A stretch of DNA of 43,065 nucleotides from an uncultured Clostridia bacterium (GTDB lineage: Bacteria; Bacillota; Clostridia; Christensenellales; UBA1242): contig CANQHL010000003.1 in the NCBI GenBank assembly GCA_947623775.1, forward strand, positions 1 to 43,065, written 5' to 3'. The notes beneath the pieces were generated by a model. That model ran no database searches. It was not told the DNA's origin and saw only the letters and a list, made by a program, of their open reading frames with translations. This document shows, in pieces, positions 17,489 to 27,267 of this stretch. The first letter of the stretch is position 1; the number at the start of each line of letters is the position of its first letter. The translations under genes and the position numbers were made by a program.

Positions 17489-19042
17489 TTACTGAAAATA
17501 TTTTCTATCAAGTGTCCTATATGAAATTGCCTCGGCAATGTGCTTTGCTTGAATATTCTCGCAGCCGTCGAGGTCGGCAATTGTTCTTGCAACTTTCAAA
17601 ATCCTATCATGAGCCCTTGCACTTAATTTCAATTTCTCAAATGCGTTTCTCAACAACTCCTCTCCCTGCTTGTCAAGTTTGCAAAATTTCTTGGTCTGAG
17701 CAACGTTCATTTTTGAATTGCAAAAGGTTTTTGAATTTTCAAATCTTTTATTTTGAATTTCCCTTGCCCTGTCAACTCTCTTTTTTATCTCCTGCGACAA
17801 CTCTTCTTTTGTGTCACTGTTCAACTGATCATATGTGACATTTTCAACTTCTATATGTATATCTATTCTATCCATAATCGGACCGGACAATTTTGAAATA
17901 TATTTGGCTATTTGACTTGCCGAGCACTTGCATTCCCTGTCACTTGAGCCATAATATCCGCATGGACATGGATTCATGCTTGCGATTAAAGTGAAATTTG
18001 CAGGATAAGTGATTGTTGAATTTGAACGGGCAACAGTTATAACCCCATCTTCAAGAGGTTGTCTTAATGTTTCAATTGTATGTCTTGTATATTCTGGAAA
18101 TTCATCTAAAAACAAAACTCCATTATCTGCAAGTGAAATCTCCCCCGGTTTGCTGTTTGACCCTCCGCCGGTCAAGGAAATTGTTGACGCTGTGTGATGT
18201 GGACTTCTAAATGGCCTTTTTGAAACTATTCCCTCATTTTGGTCAAGTTCTCCCGCTATTGAATGAATTTTGGTCACTTCAAGCGCCTCTTCAAAAGTCA
18301 TATCAGGCAAAATCGATGGGAAGCACTTCGCAAGCATACTTTTTCCGCTTCCAGGCGGACCTATCATTATAACATTATGCCCACCGGCTGCCGCAATTTC
18401 AAGTGCGCGTTTTGCCATCTTTTGCCCTTTTACATAGCAGAAATCAAGTCCTTGTGCCACAGCATTTTTGCTTTCTTCATATTTTCTTGTTTCAAGGGGA
18501 TTTATCTTTTCTTCCCCTTTCAAAAAGTTGACTGTTTGAATAAGGTTGCTTACGCAATAAACATTTATATTTTCAATAAAACTTGCCTCTTTTTCATTAT
18601 CCGCTGGAATAATAAAATTTTTGAACCCCATCTGGCGGGCTGATATTAAAAGTGGCAATATGCCTTTCACTCTTTTTACATTTCCATCAAAGGATAATTC
18701 ACCTACAAAAACATAGTCTTCAATATTGTTTAATGAAATCTCCTTGTCGCAGCTTAAAATTGCAATCGCTATGGCAAGGTCGTATAAGGCACCAACTTTT
18801 TTAATGTCGGCTGGGGCGAGGTTTATTGAAATTTTTTTAATAGGATATGGAAGTGCTGAATTTCTTATTGCATTTTTAACTCTTTCTTTTGCTTCTTTTA
18901 TTGCTGTGTCGGCAAGCCCAACTATTTCAAAACCGGGCAATCCGTTGCTAACGTCAACTTCCACATCAAGTGGATAGCCCTCAATTCCAACCAAACCAAA
19001 ACTTTTTACCTTTGAATACATAATTCCCCCAAACCTTTTCAA
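17489..19042 (-). CDS. comM: YifB/ComM family Mg-chelatase-like ATPase
   Basis: VEVDVSNGLPGFEIVGLADTAIKEAKERVKNAI; GPPGSGKSMLAKCFPSILP. Confidence 0.95.
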   Translation of the reverse strand: MKRFGGIMYSKVKSFGLVGIEGYPLDVEVDVSNGLPGFEIVGLADTAIKEAKERVKNAIRNSALPYPIKKISINLAPADIKKVGALYDLAIAIAILSCDKEISLNNIEDYVFVGELSFDGNVKRVKGILPLLISARQMGFKNFIIPADNEKEASFIENINVYCVSNLIQTVNFLKGEEKINPLETRKYEESKNAVAQGLDFCYVKGQKMAKRALEIAAAGGHNVIMIGPPGSGKSMLAKCFPSILPDMTFEEALEVTKIHSIAGELDQNEGIVSKRPFRSPHHTASTISLTGGGSNSKPGEISLADNGVLFLDEFPEYTRHTIETLRQPLEDGVITVARSNSTITYPANFTLIASMNPCPCGYYGSSDRECKCSASQIAKYISKLSGPIMDRIDIHIEVENVTYDQLNSDTKEELSQEIKKRVDRAREIQNKRFENSKTFCNSKMNVAQTKKFCKLDKQGEELLRNAFEKLKLSARAHDRILKVARTIADLDGCENIQAKHIAEAISYRTLDRKYFQ

Positions 19043-19127
19043 TATATGTTAGCATAAATTCTCGAAATTTCAAAACAATTACAAAATTTTTTCAAATAAA
19101 AACATTTATGATTTTTCGACAACAAAA

Positions 19128-19156
19128 AAGATTGAAAGATTTTTCTTTCAATCTTA
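19128..19156 (-). terminator. Terminator downstream of degV-like gene
   Basis: AAGATTGAAAGA/TCTTTCAATCTT followed by TTTTTT on the minus strand. Confidence 0.75.
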
Positions 19157-19253
19157 AATATCTTTTTATATTTCTCTCAAATAATGGTTGCCATATTTTT
19201 CTAATATAAAATTAAAAAATTTACTCTCAATCTAATTTTATAATGTTCTCACC

Positions 19254-20114
19254 TTATTTCAAAAATCCGAACACTGCAATTGTTTTCGGTCCACAGTTGC
19301 AACCCATTGTATAATCAATATAGTCAACTGTTATTTCCTTGTTTTTCGTATTCTCTTTTAAAAATTTCGCCAATTGCTCGGCCTCTTCCTTTTGGCCTGT
19401 GTGACCTATATACATTTTGCCGGGACTTGTTAAGTCGGCATTTTCCAAAATGTAATTTTCTATTGTGCTTATTGCCTTTTTTCTTCCTATTGATTTTATA
19501 TGCAATTTCAATTCGCCTTTTTCATTTGCAGTGATCACCGGCACAATCTTCAACATTGTTCCCACGCTTGCGGCAAATTTATTTATCCTCCCCGATTTAC
19601 GTAAAAATTTCAAATCTCCAGGGGCAAAAATCGCAAAACTTTTAATACCATTTTTATCAAGTGCCTTATGAATTTCCTCTGCGGATTTTCCCTCGTCTGC
19701 CATTTGTTTTGCCGCTTCAACACTAAACGAAATTGCATAACTTCCCGTCAAACTGTCTGCAATCCAAACCCTTTTACCATATTTTTTATTTAATTCTTCT
19801 GCTACAATTTTTGCATTGTTGTTTGTGCAGCTCATTCCGCCTGATAGACCTATATAAAAAACATCAAACCCAAGTTTTAAATATTTTTCAAATGTTTCTT
19901 CAAAGGTGTAGTTGTTTATGCAACTTGTCGAACAGCTTTCGGACTCTTCGAGTATTTTATAAAATTCTTCGGGATCAGTTATGGGATAATTTAAACTGCT
20001 TCGAGTTTCACCATTTACTGTAATGTCCATCGACAAAAGTTCAATATCAAGTTCTTTAAGTCTTTCGGGAGTCAAACTGCAACAACCATCTGTGATAACC
20101 TTAACTTTATTCAT
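19254..20114 (-). CDS. DegV family protein
   Basis: MNKVKVITDGCCSLTPERLKELDIELLSMDITVNGE; GLSGGMSCTNNNA. Confidence 0.92.
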   Translation of the reverse strand: MNKVKVITDGCCSLTPERLKELDIELLSMDITVNGETRSSLNYPITDPEEFYKILEESESCSTSCINNYTFEETFEKYLKLGFDVFYIGLSGGMSCTNNNAKIVAEELNKKYGKRVWIADSLTGSYAISFSVEAAKQMADEGKSAEEIHKALDKNGIKSFAIFAPGDLKFLRKSGRINKFAASVGTMLKIVPVITANEKGELKLHIKSIGRKKAISTIENYILENADLTSPGKMYIGHTGQKEEAEQLAKFLKENTKNKEITVDYIDYTMGCNCGPKTIAVFGFLK

Positions 20115-20261
20115 ATTTTCTCCTTTTTGAAGTTTGCCGCTTCGCAAATAATTTTATGTCGAAAAAAACCTACAAACAAGGGAATTGACAAAACACATTC
20201 TAAAAAAGTGATTTTAAATTCGCTTAAACGTAGAATTTGTTATGTTTTTGCCTCAATCACT

Positions 20262-20290
20262 TTGACTTTTTGTGTTTTTCGTGATAATAT
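20262..20290 (+). promoter_or_regulatory. Promoter of XRE-membrane regulator (TSS expected at or near the ATG)
   Basis: TTGACT, 17 bp, TAATAT ending 6 bp before the ATG at 20297. Confidence 0.6.
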
Positions 20291-20296
20291 ATACCT

Positions 20297-20989
20297 ATGG
20301 AAGAAAAAGAAATACTCGCAAGGAATTTAATTCGATACAGAAAAAATGCTGGGCTCAGTCAAATTGAACTTGCAAAAAAATTAAATTACAGCAATAAAAA
20401 TATAAGCAAATGGGAAAATGGGGAAACCATGCCCAATGCTTTTGTTTTGCAAAAAATAGCAAATATATATGGAATTACCATTGAAGATCTTCTTTCTGAA
20501 GCTCCTGCTCAACTAAGCGAGCCAAATCCCGAAAAAGAAATCAAAAACACAAGCAAAAGAAAATTTATTTTTCGCCTTACAATGCTCCTGCTTGCCAATG
20601 CGATTATGTACGCAATCGGAACTCTTCTTATTTACATATTAAAATTGGTGGGCATTTCAAATTTCAACTTTCTTTTGATTTATCTTTATCTCTCCCCTGC
20701 AACTTGTCTTAGCATAACAATTTATGTTCGTATTCTTTACAACATCGTTGATTTGATTTCCTTGACCTTTTTCGGCTTGCTTTTCTGTTTGTGTTTCTAC
20801 TTTTCTTTTATACATGCCCGACATATGGCATTCATATTTGTTCTGTATGGAGTCTATGAAATTGTGCAAGTCTGCATCGCACTTTTGATAAATATAAAAC
20901 TGAAAAATAATAAATTGCAAAATAATAAAAATCAAAATGAAAATGAGCAAAATAATATAGAAGAAAACACGCCAAATGAAAACATTTAA
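20297..20989 (+). CDS. XRE-family HTH regulator with C-terminal membrane domain
   Basis: LARNLIRYRKNAGLSQIELAKKLNYSNKNISKWENGETMPNAFVLQKIANIYGITIEDLL then several hydrophobic segments. Confidence 0.85.
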   Translation: MEEKEILARNLIRYRKNAGLSQIELAKKLNYSNKNISKWENGETMPNAFVLQKIANIYGITIEDLLSEAPAQLSEPNPEKEIKNTSKRKFIFRLTMLLLANAIMYAIGTLLIYILKLVGISNFNFLLIYLYLSPATCLSITIYVRILYNIVDLISLTFFGLLFCLCFYFSFIHARHMAFIFVLYGVYEIVQVCIALLINIKLKNNKLQNNKNQNENEQNNIEENTPNENI

Positions 20990-21008
20990 TTCGCCCATTT
21001 TAAGCCAC

Positions 21009-21048
21009 CAAAAAAAGCATATCAAAATTTATTCGATATGCTTTTTTT
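21009..21048. terminator. Bidirectional terminator
   Basis: AAAAAAGCATATC/GATATGCTTTTTT. Confidence 0.75.
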
Positions 21049-21104
21049 ATTTTCATTTTAAACAATTATTTTCATTTAATTTTATTGCCTTTTTAAGCAA
21101 TTAT

Positions 21105-21208
21105 ATTTATTTTATTTCAAGCAATTTGCTTTTCTATATTTATTACATTCAAAGCAATTTGCTTTTCTATATTTATTACATTCAAAACAATTTGCTTTTT
21201 TATTTAAT
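21105..21208. repeat. 33-bp tandem repeats (about 3 copies)
   Basis: GCAATTTGCTTTTCTATATTTATTACATTCAAA at 21121 and 21154, diverged copy at 21187. Confidence 0.85.
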
Positions 21209-21898
21209 TTAAATTTCCATTCCCAGCAATTTGCTTCTTATCTTTCTAATTTCAACTTTTTGCTCCGGAGTTATACGAGTTGATTCACATGCCTTTTGCA
21301 AGGTTCGATTTCTTACAATAAATCTTTCAAGTTTTTGAGTGAAATCAATCATATAATCATAGTCCAAAACAAGTGCATCGGCATAGCACCAAGCGAGTGC
21401 CGTCTCAACATAATAATTTGTGTTTTTCACATTATCATTTATCAAATTTACTGTTTCTCTAACATTTTTCTTCAGATAGAACTTCTTAAACCAAACAATG
21501 GCAAACCTTATATAAAAAGGTCTGTTGCTGCGAAGCAAATTAACAAAAAATTCCTTCTGGCTTTCCATCCTTTGAAGTCGATTAACTATTATGTCGCATG
21601 TTGCCCAATTGTCAATATATGGAAGCAACTTGCTTAATTCTTGTGCTTTCTCTTTTGGAGACATTCTGCTGTATGCAATAGTCATTCCGGCAAGCATTAT
21701 TTCCTCATGATAATCAAGTGGAAAATCATTTACCTTTGGTTTTTTCACTGCCAATTTTTTAGCAAACTTAACAAGGTCATCATTCATTAACCCCTTTATC
21801 TCATAACTCGTTGATACAAGCCCCTCATCATAAGTGGCCTTTTCCTTTGAACAATGAGTGTTTATAAATTCTTCTACTTCGTTTTTAAGTTTTATCAT
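21209..21898 (-). CDS. DNA alkylation repair enzyme (AlkD-like HEAT-repeat protein)
   Basis: FAKKLAVKKPKVNDFPLDYHEEIMLAGMTIAYSR...IDNWATCDIIVNRL..FYIRFAIVWFKKFYL. Confidence 0.8.
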   Translation of the reverse strand: MIKLKNEVEEFINTHCSKEKATYDEGLVSTSYEIKGLMNDDLVKFAKKLAVKKPKVNDFPLDYHEEIMLAGMTIAYSRMSPKEKAQELSKLLPYIDNWATCDIIVNRLQRMESQKEFFVNLLRSNRPFYIRFAIVWFKKFYLKKNVRETVNLINDNVKNTNYYVETALAWCYADALVLDYDYMIDFTQKLERFIVRNRTLQKACESTRITPEQKVEIRKIRSKLLGMEI

Positions 21899-22004
21899 AG
21901 CATTCTCCTAGTTTCTATAATACAATAAAAATTTTCATTTGTCAACACTTGAGCGAAAATTGTCGAAATATAATCATATAAAACAAAAAAGCCCCCTAAC
22001 GGAC

Positions 22005-22355
22005 TTATTTGTTTTCTGCAGATTTGATTTTAGCGGCTTTTCCAGTAAGAGCACGAACATAATATAATTTTGCTCTTCTTGGTTTTCCTTTTCTTACAAC
22101 ATCTACACTTGCAACAAGTGGAGAGTGGCAAGGGAAAGTTCTCTCAACGCCAACACCATTTGATATTTTTCTAACAGTGAAAGTTTCTCTAACGCCTCCG
22201 TTTTTTCTGGCAATAACAACGCCCTCAAAACCTTGTATTCTTTCTTTGTCTCCTTCTTTAATTCGTACGCCTACTCTTACAGTGTCGCCAATATTAAATT
22301 CAGGGAAAGATTCTTTCATGTTTTCTTTTTCAATTTGGTCAACTAAATTTGCCAT
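22005..22355 (-). CDS. rplS: 50S ribosomal protein L19
   Basis: [45 protein letters not shown]. Confidence 0.98.
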   Translation of the reverse strand: MANLVDQIEKENMKESFPEFNIGDTVRVGVRIKEGDKERIQGFEGVVIARKNGGVRETFTVRKISNGVGVERTFPCHSPLVASVDVVRKGKPRRAKLYYVRALTGKAAKIKSAENK

Positions 22356-22392
22356 TTCTTTACTCCTTTTAATAATTTTTATTTTTTAAAGA

Positions 22393-22587
22393 TTAACCTC
22401 TTTTTCTTGCTCTCTTTCTGGCTGCTTCTCTTTTCTTTTTCTTTGCGACACTTGGTTTATCGTAAGCCTCTTTTCTTCTTATGTCACCGATTATACCATC
22501 TTTTTGGCATTTTCTTTTAAATCTTTTTAAAGCACTTTCAAGAGTTTCGTTTTCACCAACTTTAACAGTAGTCAATCTTCTCACCAC
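22393..22587 (-). CDS. rpsU: 30S ribosomal protein S21
   Basis: [39 protein letters not shown]. Confidence 0.95.
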   Translation of the reverse strand: MVRRLTTVKVGENETLESALKRFKRKCQKDGIIGDIRRKEAYDKPSVAKKKKREAARKRARKRG

Positions 22588-22670
22588 CTTCTAATTTATA
22601 ACTTTGTTTTGCAACATGAGTATATTATACACAATAATTTTATTTTGTCAAGGAATTTTACATTTTAGTT

Positions 22671-23939
22671 TTAAATTTTTATTGCTTTAACCCCCTCTTT
22701 ATAAGGGCTTTCAAGCTTTACATTGATTATCTTCCCGACCAAGTTTTCATTTGAGGAAATGTAACATCTTATGTAATTTCGTGTGTACCCGGCATACTCA
22801 CCTTGCACCAACTCTTCAACCAAAACTTCTCCCATATGATTCAATGCGATGAATTCTGATTTTAATTTTTGATTTAACTCTTCAAAAATTTCAAGTCTTT
22901 CTTGTTTTATCTCGGGATTTAAATCCTTGTAAAGTTTTGCTGCGGCTGTTCCATCTCTTTGTGAATATTTGAATATATGCAACTGGCTAAACTTCATTTC
23001 CTTTACAAACTCAAAACTCTCATTGAAATTTTCTTCACTTTCAGACGGAAACCCTACTATTACATCAGTGGTTATTCCTGCTAATGGGAAGTATTTTCTT
23101 ATAAGTTTCACTGATGAAGCAAATTCCTCTTTTGTGTAGTGTCTGTTCATTTTCTTTAAAACATCATTGCAACCGCTTTGCAAAGACAAGTGAAAGTGTG
23201 GACAAAAATTTTTAAGTTTGCTTAGTCCCTCAATAAAGTTTTCTTCAATAAGCCCCTCTTCCATCGAACTTAATCTTAACCTTTTTCCGAAACCGTCCAG
23301 TGCTTTTAAAAGCGTCAACAATCCCCTTTCGCCATCAATTTTATAATCTGTCACATCAATCCCCGTGATTACAATTTCCTTTATCGAATCATCTAAATTT
23401 TTTACTTCATCAACAATTGACTGCAAACTTCGCGACCTGCTTCTTCCTCTCAAATATGGAATGATGCAATAACTGCAAAAATTATTGCACCCATCTTGTA
23501 TTTTTATATATGCTCTTGTCCGCGATTGGCAAGCAAAAGGCTCTTCTTGATATTGCAAAGGAAGTTCCTGCAAATCCTCCACTTTTTGCGGTGAAGATTG
23601 AGTTTTCAGTGAATTTAATAAATAATCTATAATTTTTTCTTTGCCGCTTGTACCCATCACAACTTCAACATCTTTTTCAATAAATTGTTTTGCGTTGTTT
23701 TGGCTGGCACACCCGCATACAAAAATTTTTGAACTTCTGTTGAATTTTTTGCATCTTGCAATCATTTGCCTTGATTTTTTCTCCGCTTCCTGTGTCACCG
23801 CACATGTGTTTATAATATAAACATCAGCAGTTTCCAATTTGTCTGTTGTTTTAAAACCAAGCGAATTAAGTTTTGTTATGAGTGCATCACTTTCATATTT
23901 GTTCACCTTGCACCCGAGCGTCATAACCGATACTTTCAT
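22671..23939 (-). CDS. mtaB: tRNA t6A37 methylthiotransferase MtaB
   Basis: MKVSVMTLGCKVNKYESDAL; radical SAM CNNFCSYCIIPYLRGRSRSR. Start placed at MKVSVM. Confidence 0.92.
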   Translation of the reverse strand: MKVSVMTLGCKVNKYESDALITKLNSLGFKTTDKLETADVYIINTCAVTQEAEKKSRQMIARCKKFNRSSKIFVCGCASQNNAKQFIEKDVEVVMGTSGKEKIIDYLLNSLKTQSSPQKVEDLQELPLQYQEEPFACQSRTRAYIKIQDGCNNFCSYCIIPYLRGRSRSRSLQSIVDEVKNLDDSIKEIVITGIDVTDYKIDGERGLLTLLKALDGFGKRLRLSSMEEGLIEENFIEGLSKLKNFCPHFHLSLQSGCNDVLKKMNRHYTKEEFASSVKLIRKYFPLAGITTDVIVGFPSESEENFNESFEFVKEMKFSQLHIFKYSQRDGTAAAKLYKDLNPEIKQERLEIFEELNQKLKSEFIALNHMGEVLVEELVQGEYAGYTRNYIRCYISSNENLVGKIINVKLESPYKEGVKAIKI

Positions 23940-24085
23940 AGAGATAATTTTATCAGATTGTTTTTCAAAAATCAACCTATTTTTGTTTTTATCTTTCAAG
24001 CGAATACATTTTTACATATAAATAAATTTAAAATAAAAATGATAAATAAATATAAAATGAAATAAAAGGATAAAATATTTTTATA

Positions 24086-24114
24086 TTGACTTTATAAAAT
24101 TAATAAAGTATACT
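24086..24114 (+). promoter_or_regulatory. Promoter of 24133-26901 two-gene unit
   Basis: TTGACT, 17 bp, TATACT; AAGGAG RBS before the ATG at 24133. Confidence 0.7.
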
Positions 24115-24132
24115 TAAAGTAAGGAGATAACT

Positions 24133-24630
24133 ATGAAAGAAATTTATATCAATGGCAAAAAAATTAAGCCGGTTACTTTTAATATGAATATAGATAATAA
24201 AATTTTTACAATCACCGATTGCGGGCATGAAATCATTATAAACAACGAATCCTATTATAGAGGAAGCAGATCAAGTTCATATCATAATGGTGATAACATT
24301 GAAATAAAAGATTTTAAAGTTTTTATCAATCGCTATCCCGTACCGCTAGGAGATGGTATATTTAATCTTGTTGGCAACGGATATGAAAATCATATAAAAA
24401 TTGACGGCAAGGAGTTCACCGTCAAAGATTGCGGAAGAGAATATAAGGTTAATGATAAAATTATATTCAAAGACATTCCATGCAGCATTTGCGGATGGTT
24501 TGGATGTATAGAATGTGTTGACGGCATTCTGGTAATCAATGATGAACCTATATCATTTAATGGTCGAATTAGTGACTATTCTACTGATGACGACGATGAA
24601 TATTCTGAAGAAATTTGCCAAGACGAATAG
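24133..24630 (+). CDS. Uncharacterised soluble protein with duplicated module and YxEEI-type tail (EYSEEICQDE)
   Basis: Good RBS/promoter; internal repeat KIFTITDCGHEIIINN / KEFTVKDCGREYKVND; tail matches the membrane paralogs. Confidence 0.8.
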   Translation: MKEIYINGKKIKPVTFNMNIDNKIFTITDCGHEIIINNESYYRGSRSSSYHNGDNIEIKDFKVFINRYPVPLGDGIFNLVGNGYENHIKIDGKEFTVKDCGREYKVNDKIIFKDIPCSICGWFGCIECVDGILVINDEPISFNGRISDYSTDDDDEYSEEICQDE

Positions 24631-24645
24631 ATTGCAGGAGAAAAA

Positions 24646-26901
24646 ATGAAAAAATTTATAAACTATTTTATGGCTATCGCAATTTTCATGTGTTGTGGCA
24701 TTATTCTTTTTGCTTGCAATAAAAAAGAATACAGCATAACTGTGCAGGAATGCGAACATGGTGAAATTTTTGTTGACAATTCCGCTCGTGCGGGTGAAGA
24801 AGTATATTTTGATGCTCAACCTGAAACAGGTTACACATTGACAAAAATTACATACAATAATAGAGTTATTGAGGGTGACCACTTTACAATGCCAGAAAAA
24901 GATGTCGTTTTGCGTGCAACTTTTACAAAATCATTTGAAATTACAATCAACAACACTCAAAATGGAACTGTAACTGTTGGCAATCAAACTTATACAGGTG
25001 GTGACAAAATTTATCTGTCAATTTCACCTGCAAGTGGATATAAACTAAAACATTTAGATGCAAATGTTTCAATAAACATGGAATTTAACATTGGCGAAGA
25101 ACTGAAATACTATTTTATAATGCCTAATTTTGACGTGCAAATCACCCCCGTTTTTGAAAGAATTTATACAATATCGGTCGCACCCGATATTGCACACGGC
25201 TATATCAGTGTGCTTAATGAGGCATTTGCCGGTGATCAAGTGGAAATCATGGTTATTCCCGACGAAAACTACGCAATAAAAACCTTATCCATAAACGGAA
25301 CAAATTACTTCCCTGCAAACAACACTTTCTCTTTCACTATGCCAAACACAAACGTTTTGATTTCCGCCGAATTTGAAACGGCTCAAACAGATACTTTTTA
25401 TAATGTAAACGTTATACAAGCAAATAATGGCACAATTGCCGTCAATAAAACAACCGCAAAATTCGGAGATACAATTGTTGTCACCTTAACTCCAAGTAAT
25501 GGATTTAAAGTTAAGCATATCTTAATAAATAACACCCCGACCGTTATAGAAAACAATGTTTTCTCCTTCCTAATGCCTAACTTTGAAATCACAATTTCCG
25601 CAGTCTTTGAAAATGCAATCATTTCAGATAGTTTCAATGCCATTTCTATGGTCCATGTTGACGACAACTCATCATACGATGAAATTTACTATAAAAACAA
25701 CTTCATAAACATTGAAGAAAATAAATTTAAATGCGGATATTATGATGGAGAAAAATATTGTGTACATACGCTTAATTATCAAATTTTAAACAACCAAATT
25801 ATTTTACAAACAACAGCCCCTTTCCTAAGCGAACTTACAATAACCATTGAAAGCGGAAGATTGATTGTTGGCAATGATGATGTTTCATTAACCTATGAAC
25901 GTGTTGAAGATTTCGACATGCCTCACGGCGTTTATACATCACCTGAAACAATTTCCGATCAAACTATTCAATTTGAATATGTTTTCCAAAGCAATGGCAA
26001 TATAATCTCGATTGCAGATGTCCAAAACCATGTTTCCGGAGATGAAATTGGTAAAGCAAATATTTACGGCAACATAATGATTATTGAAAATGTAAATTAT
26101 GATATTTCAAACTACGAAGTCTATGTTGGAAAACTTTCCAAACTTCAACAATCTTATATCTGGGATTTTTACAACTTCTATTACACCGATGATTATTATC
26201 AATATTTCCATGATCCAAAAACATTCACCTACAAAAATGATTTTGATGAAACAACCTACACTTACAACAATGAAACACTCAGCGGTTATTTGCCAGAAAA
26301 AGACAAATTTATAAGAATCACAGGCAATCTTGTAACTTTTGGAGCATATATTTATGAAACACTTGAGGATTATGGCACATATGAGGGATTTCTATATCTT
26401 GAATATCTTCCAGCCACAATAGACGGAAACAATATTTCTGTACAAGTTCCAATTCCATTTAGCGAGCAAAGTTGCATAGTCACCATTAATGCCACACTCA
26501 GCCAGGACAAGCAAACGCTCACAGTGAATTTTATGGATGAAGAGATAATTTTCACACTTACTGAAAATATAGAATTTTCCAGTGGAACATATCAGCGAAC
26601 CGAAGTTTTGAGCGGCTCTGCAACCAATCTTATAACTGATGTTATTGACGAAGATGGAAATGTTACTGAAAGAGTTACTTATCAAGATGTTACAACAGAT
26701 AGCGAATATATTGGAAGATTTAAAGTGTTTGGCAACATTTGTGTTTTGCTCGGTGTTGATGAATCATTTGGCATATTCGTTGGCAAAGGACAAATTTCAA
26801 GTAATGTGGCAACATGGAGTGGAATTAATTTTTATGTTGAACGCTCAACTCAAGAATTTACAACAGACGAATTTCATTTTAATTACAATAAAATTGCATA
26901 A
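24646..26901 (+). CDS. Lipoprotein with InlB-type B-repeat-like modules and duplicated C-terminal domain
   Basis: Signal/lipobox MKKFINYFMAIAIFMCCGIILFAC|NKK; repeats of the type ..ITVQECEHGEIFVDNSARAGEEVYFDAQPETGYTLTKITYNN. Confidence 0.85.
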   Translation: MKKFINYFMAIAIFMCCGIILFACNKKEYSITVQECEHGEIFVDNSARAGEEVYFDAQPETGYTLTKITYNNRVIEGDHFTMPEKDVVLRATFTKSFEITINNTQNGTVTVGNQTYTGGDKIYLSISPASGYKLKHLDANVSINMEFNIGEELKYYFIMPNFDVQITPVFERIYTISVAPDIAHGYISVLNEAFAGDQVEIMVIPDENYAIKTLSINGTNYFPANNTFSFTMPNTNVLISAEFETAQTDTFYNVNVIQANNGTIAVNKTTAKFGDTIVVTLTPSNGFKVKHILINNTPTVIENNVFSFLMPNFEITISAVFENAIISDSFNAISMVHVDDNSSYDEIYYKNNFINIEENKFKCGYYDGEKYCVHTLNYQILNNQIILQTTAPFLSELTITIESGRLIVGNDDVSLTYERVEDFDMPHGVYTSPETISDQTIQFEYVFQSNGNIISIADVQNHVSGDEIGKANIYGNIMIIENVNYDISNYEVYVGKLSKLQQSYIWDFYNFYYTDDYYQYFHDPKTFTYKNDFDETTYTYNNETLSGYLPEKDKFIRITGNLVTFGAYIYETLEDYGTYEGFLYLEYLPATIDGNNISVQVPIPFSEQSCIVTINATLSQDKQTLTVNFMDEEIIFTLTENIEFSSGTYQRTEVLSGSATNLITDVIDEDGNVTERVTYQDVTTDSEYIGRFKVFGNICVLLGVDESFGIFVGKGQISSNVATWSGINFYVERSTQEFTTDEFHFNYNKIA

Positions 26902-27014
26902 GCAAACTTTTAAAATGTTTTGCTCCCCGATTTCAACATAAAATCAAAAGTTTTATATCACGATAAATAAAAAAAGAGAGGAATTTGAAACGGCTATCTT
27001 TAGCACACAAACTC

Positions 27015-27265
27015 CTCGCTTTTTTATTTTCCTCGCTTTTTTCCTCGTTTTTTTAATTTACTCGTCTTGTATTTTTTGTCTTTTTTAAATTTACTCGTCT
27101 TGTATTTTTCTTCCCTCGCTTTTTAAATTTACTTTCCCAGTATTTCCCCTTTCTCGCTTTTTTATACCTACATATTGTATCATCTTTTACTCGTCTGTTA
27201 TTTTCCTCTTTAAATTCTATTTATCTACTAATTTTTATTTTCCGTCCTCGTTTTTAATTACTCCG
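27015..27265. repeat. Degenerate CTCG[C/T]-T-tract reiterations
   Basis: Nine CTCG units at about 27015, 27032, 27044, 27061, 27094, 27115, 27153, 27190, 27245; two share CTCGTCTTGTATTTTT at 33-bp spacing. Confidence 0.6.
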
Positions 27266-27267
27266 CT

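Noticed and set aside
20657-21025. 122-aa minus ORF opposite the XRE-membrane gene
   Set aside because: Antisense to a well-supported gene and crosses its terminator; hydrophobic by complementarity.
20976-21212. ORF with repeated NLLFYIYYIQS peptide
   Set aside because: Generated by the 33-bp DNA repeat and overlaps a terminator; no RBS evident.
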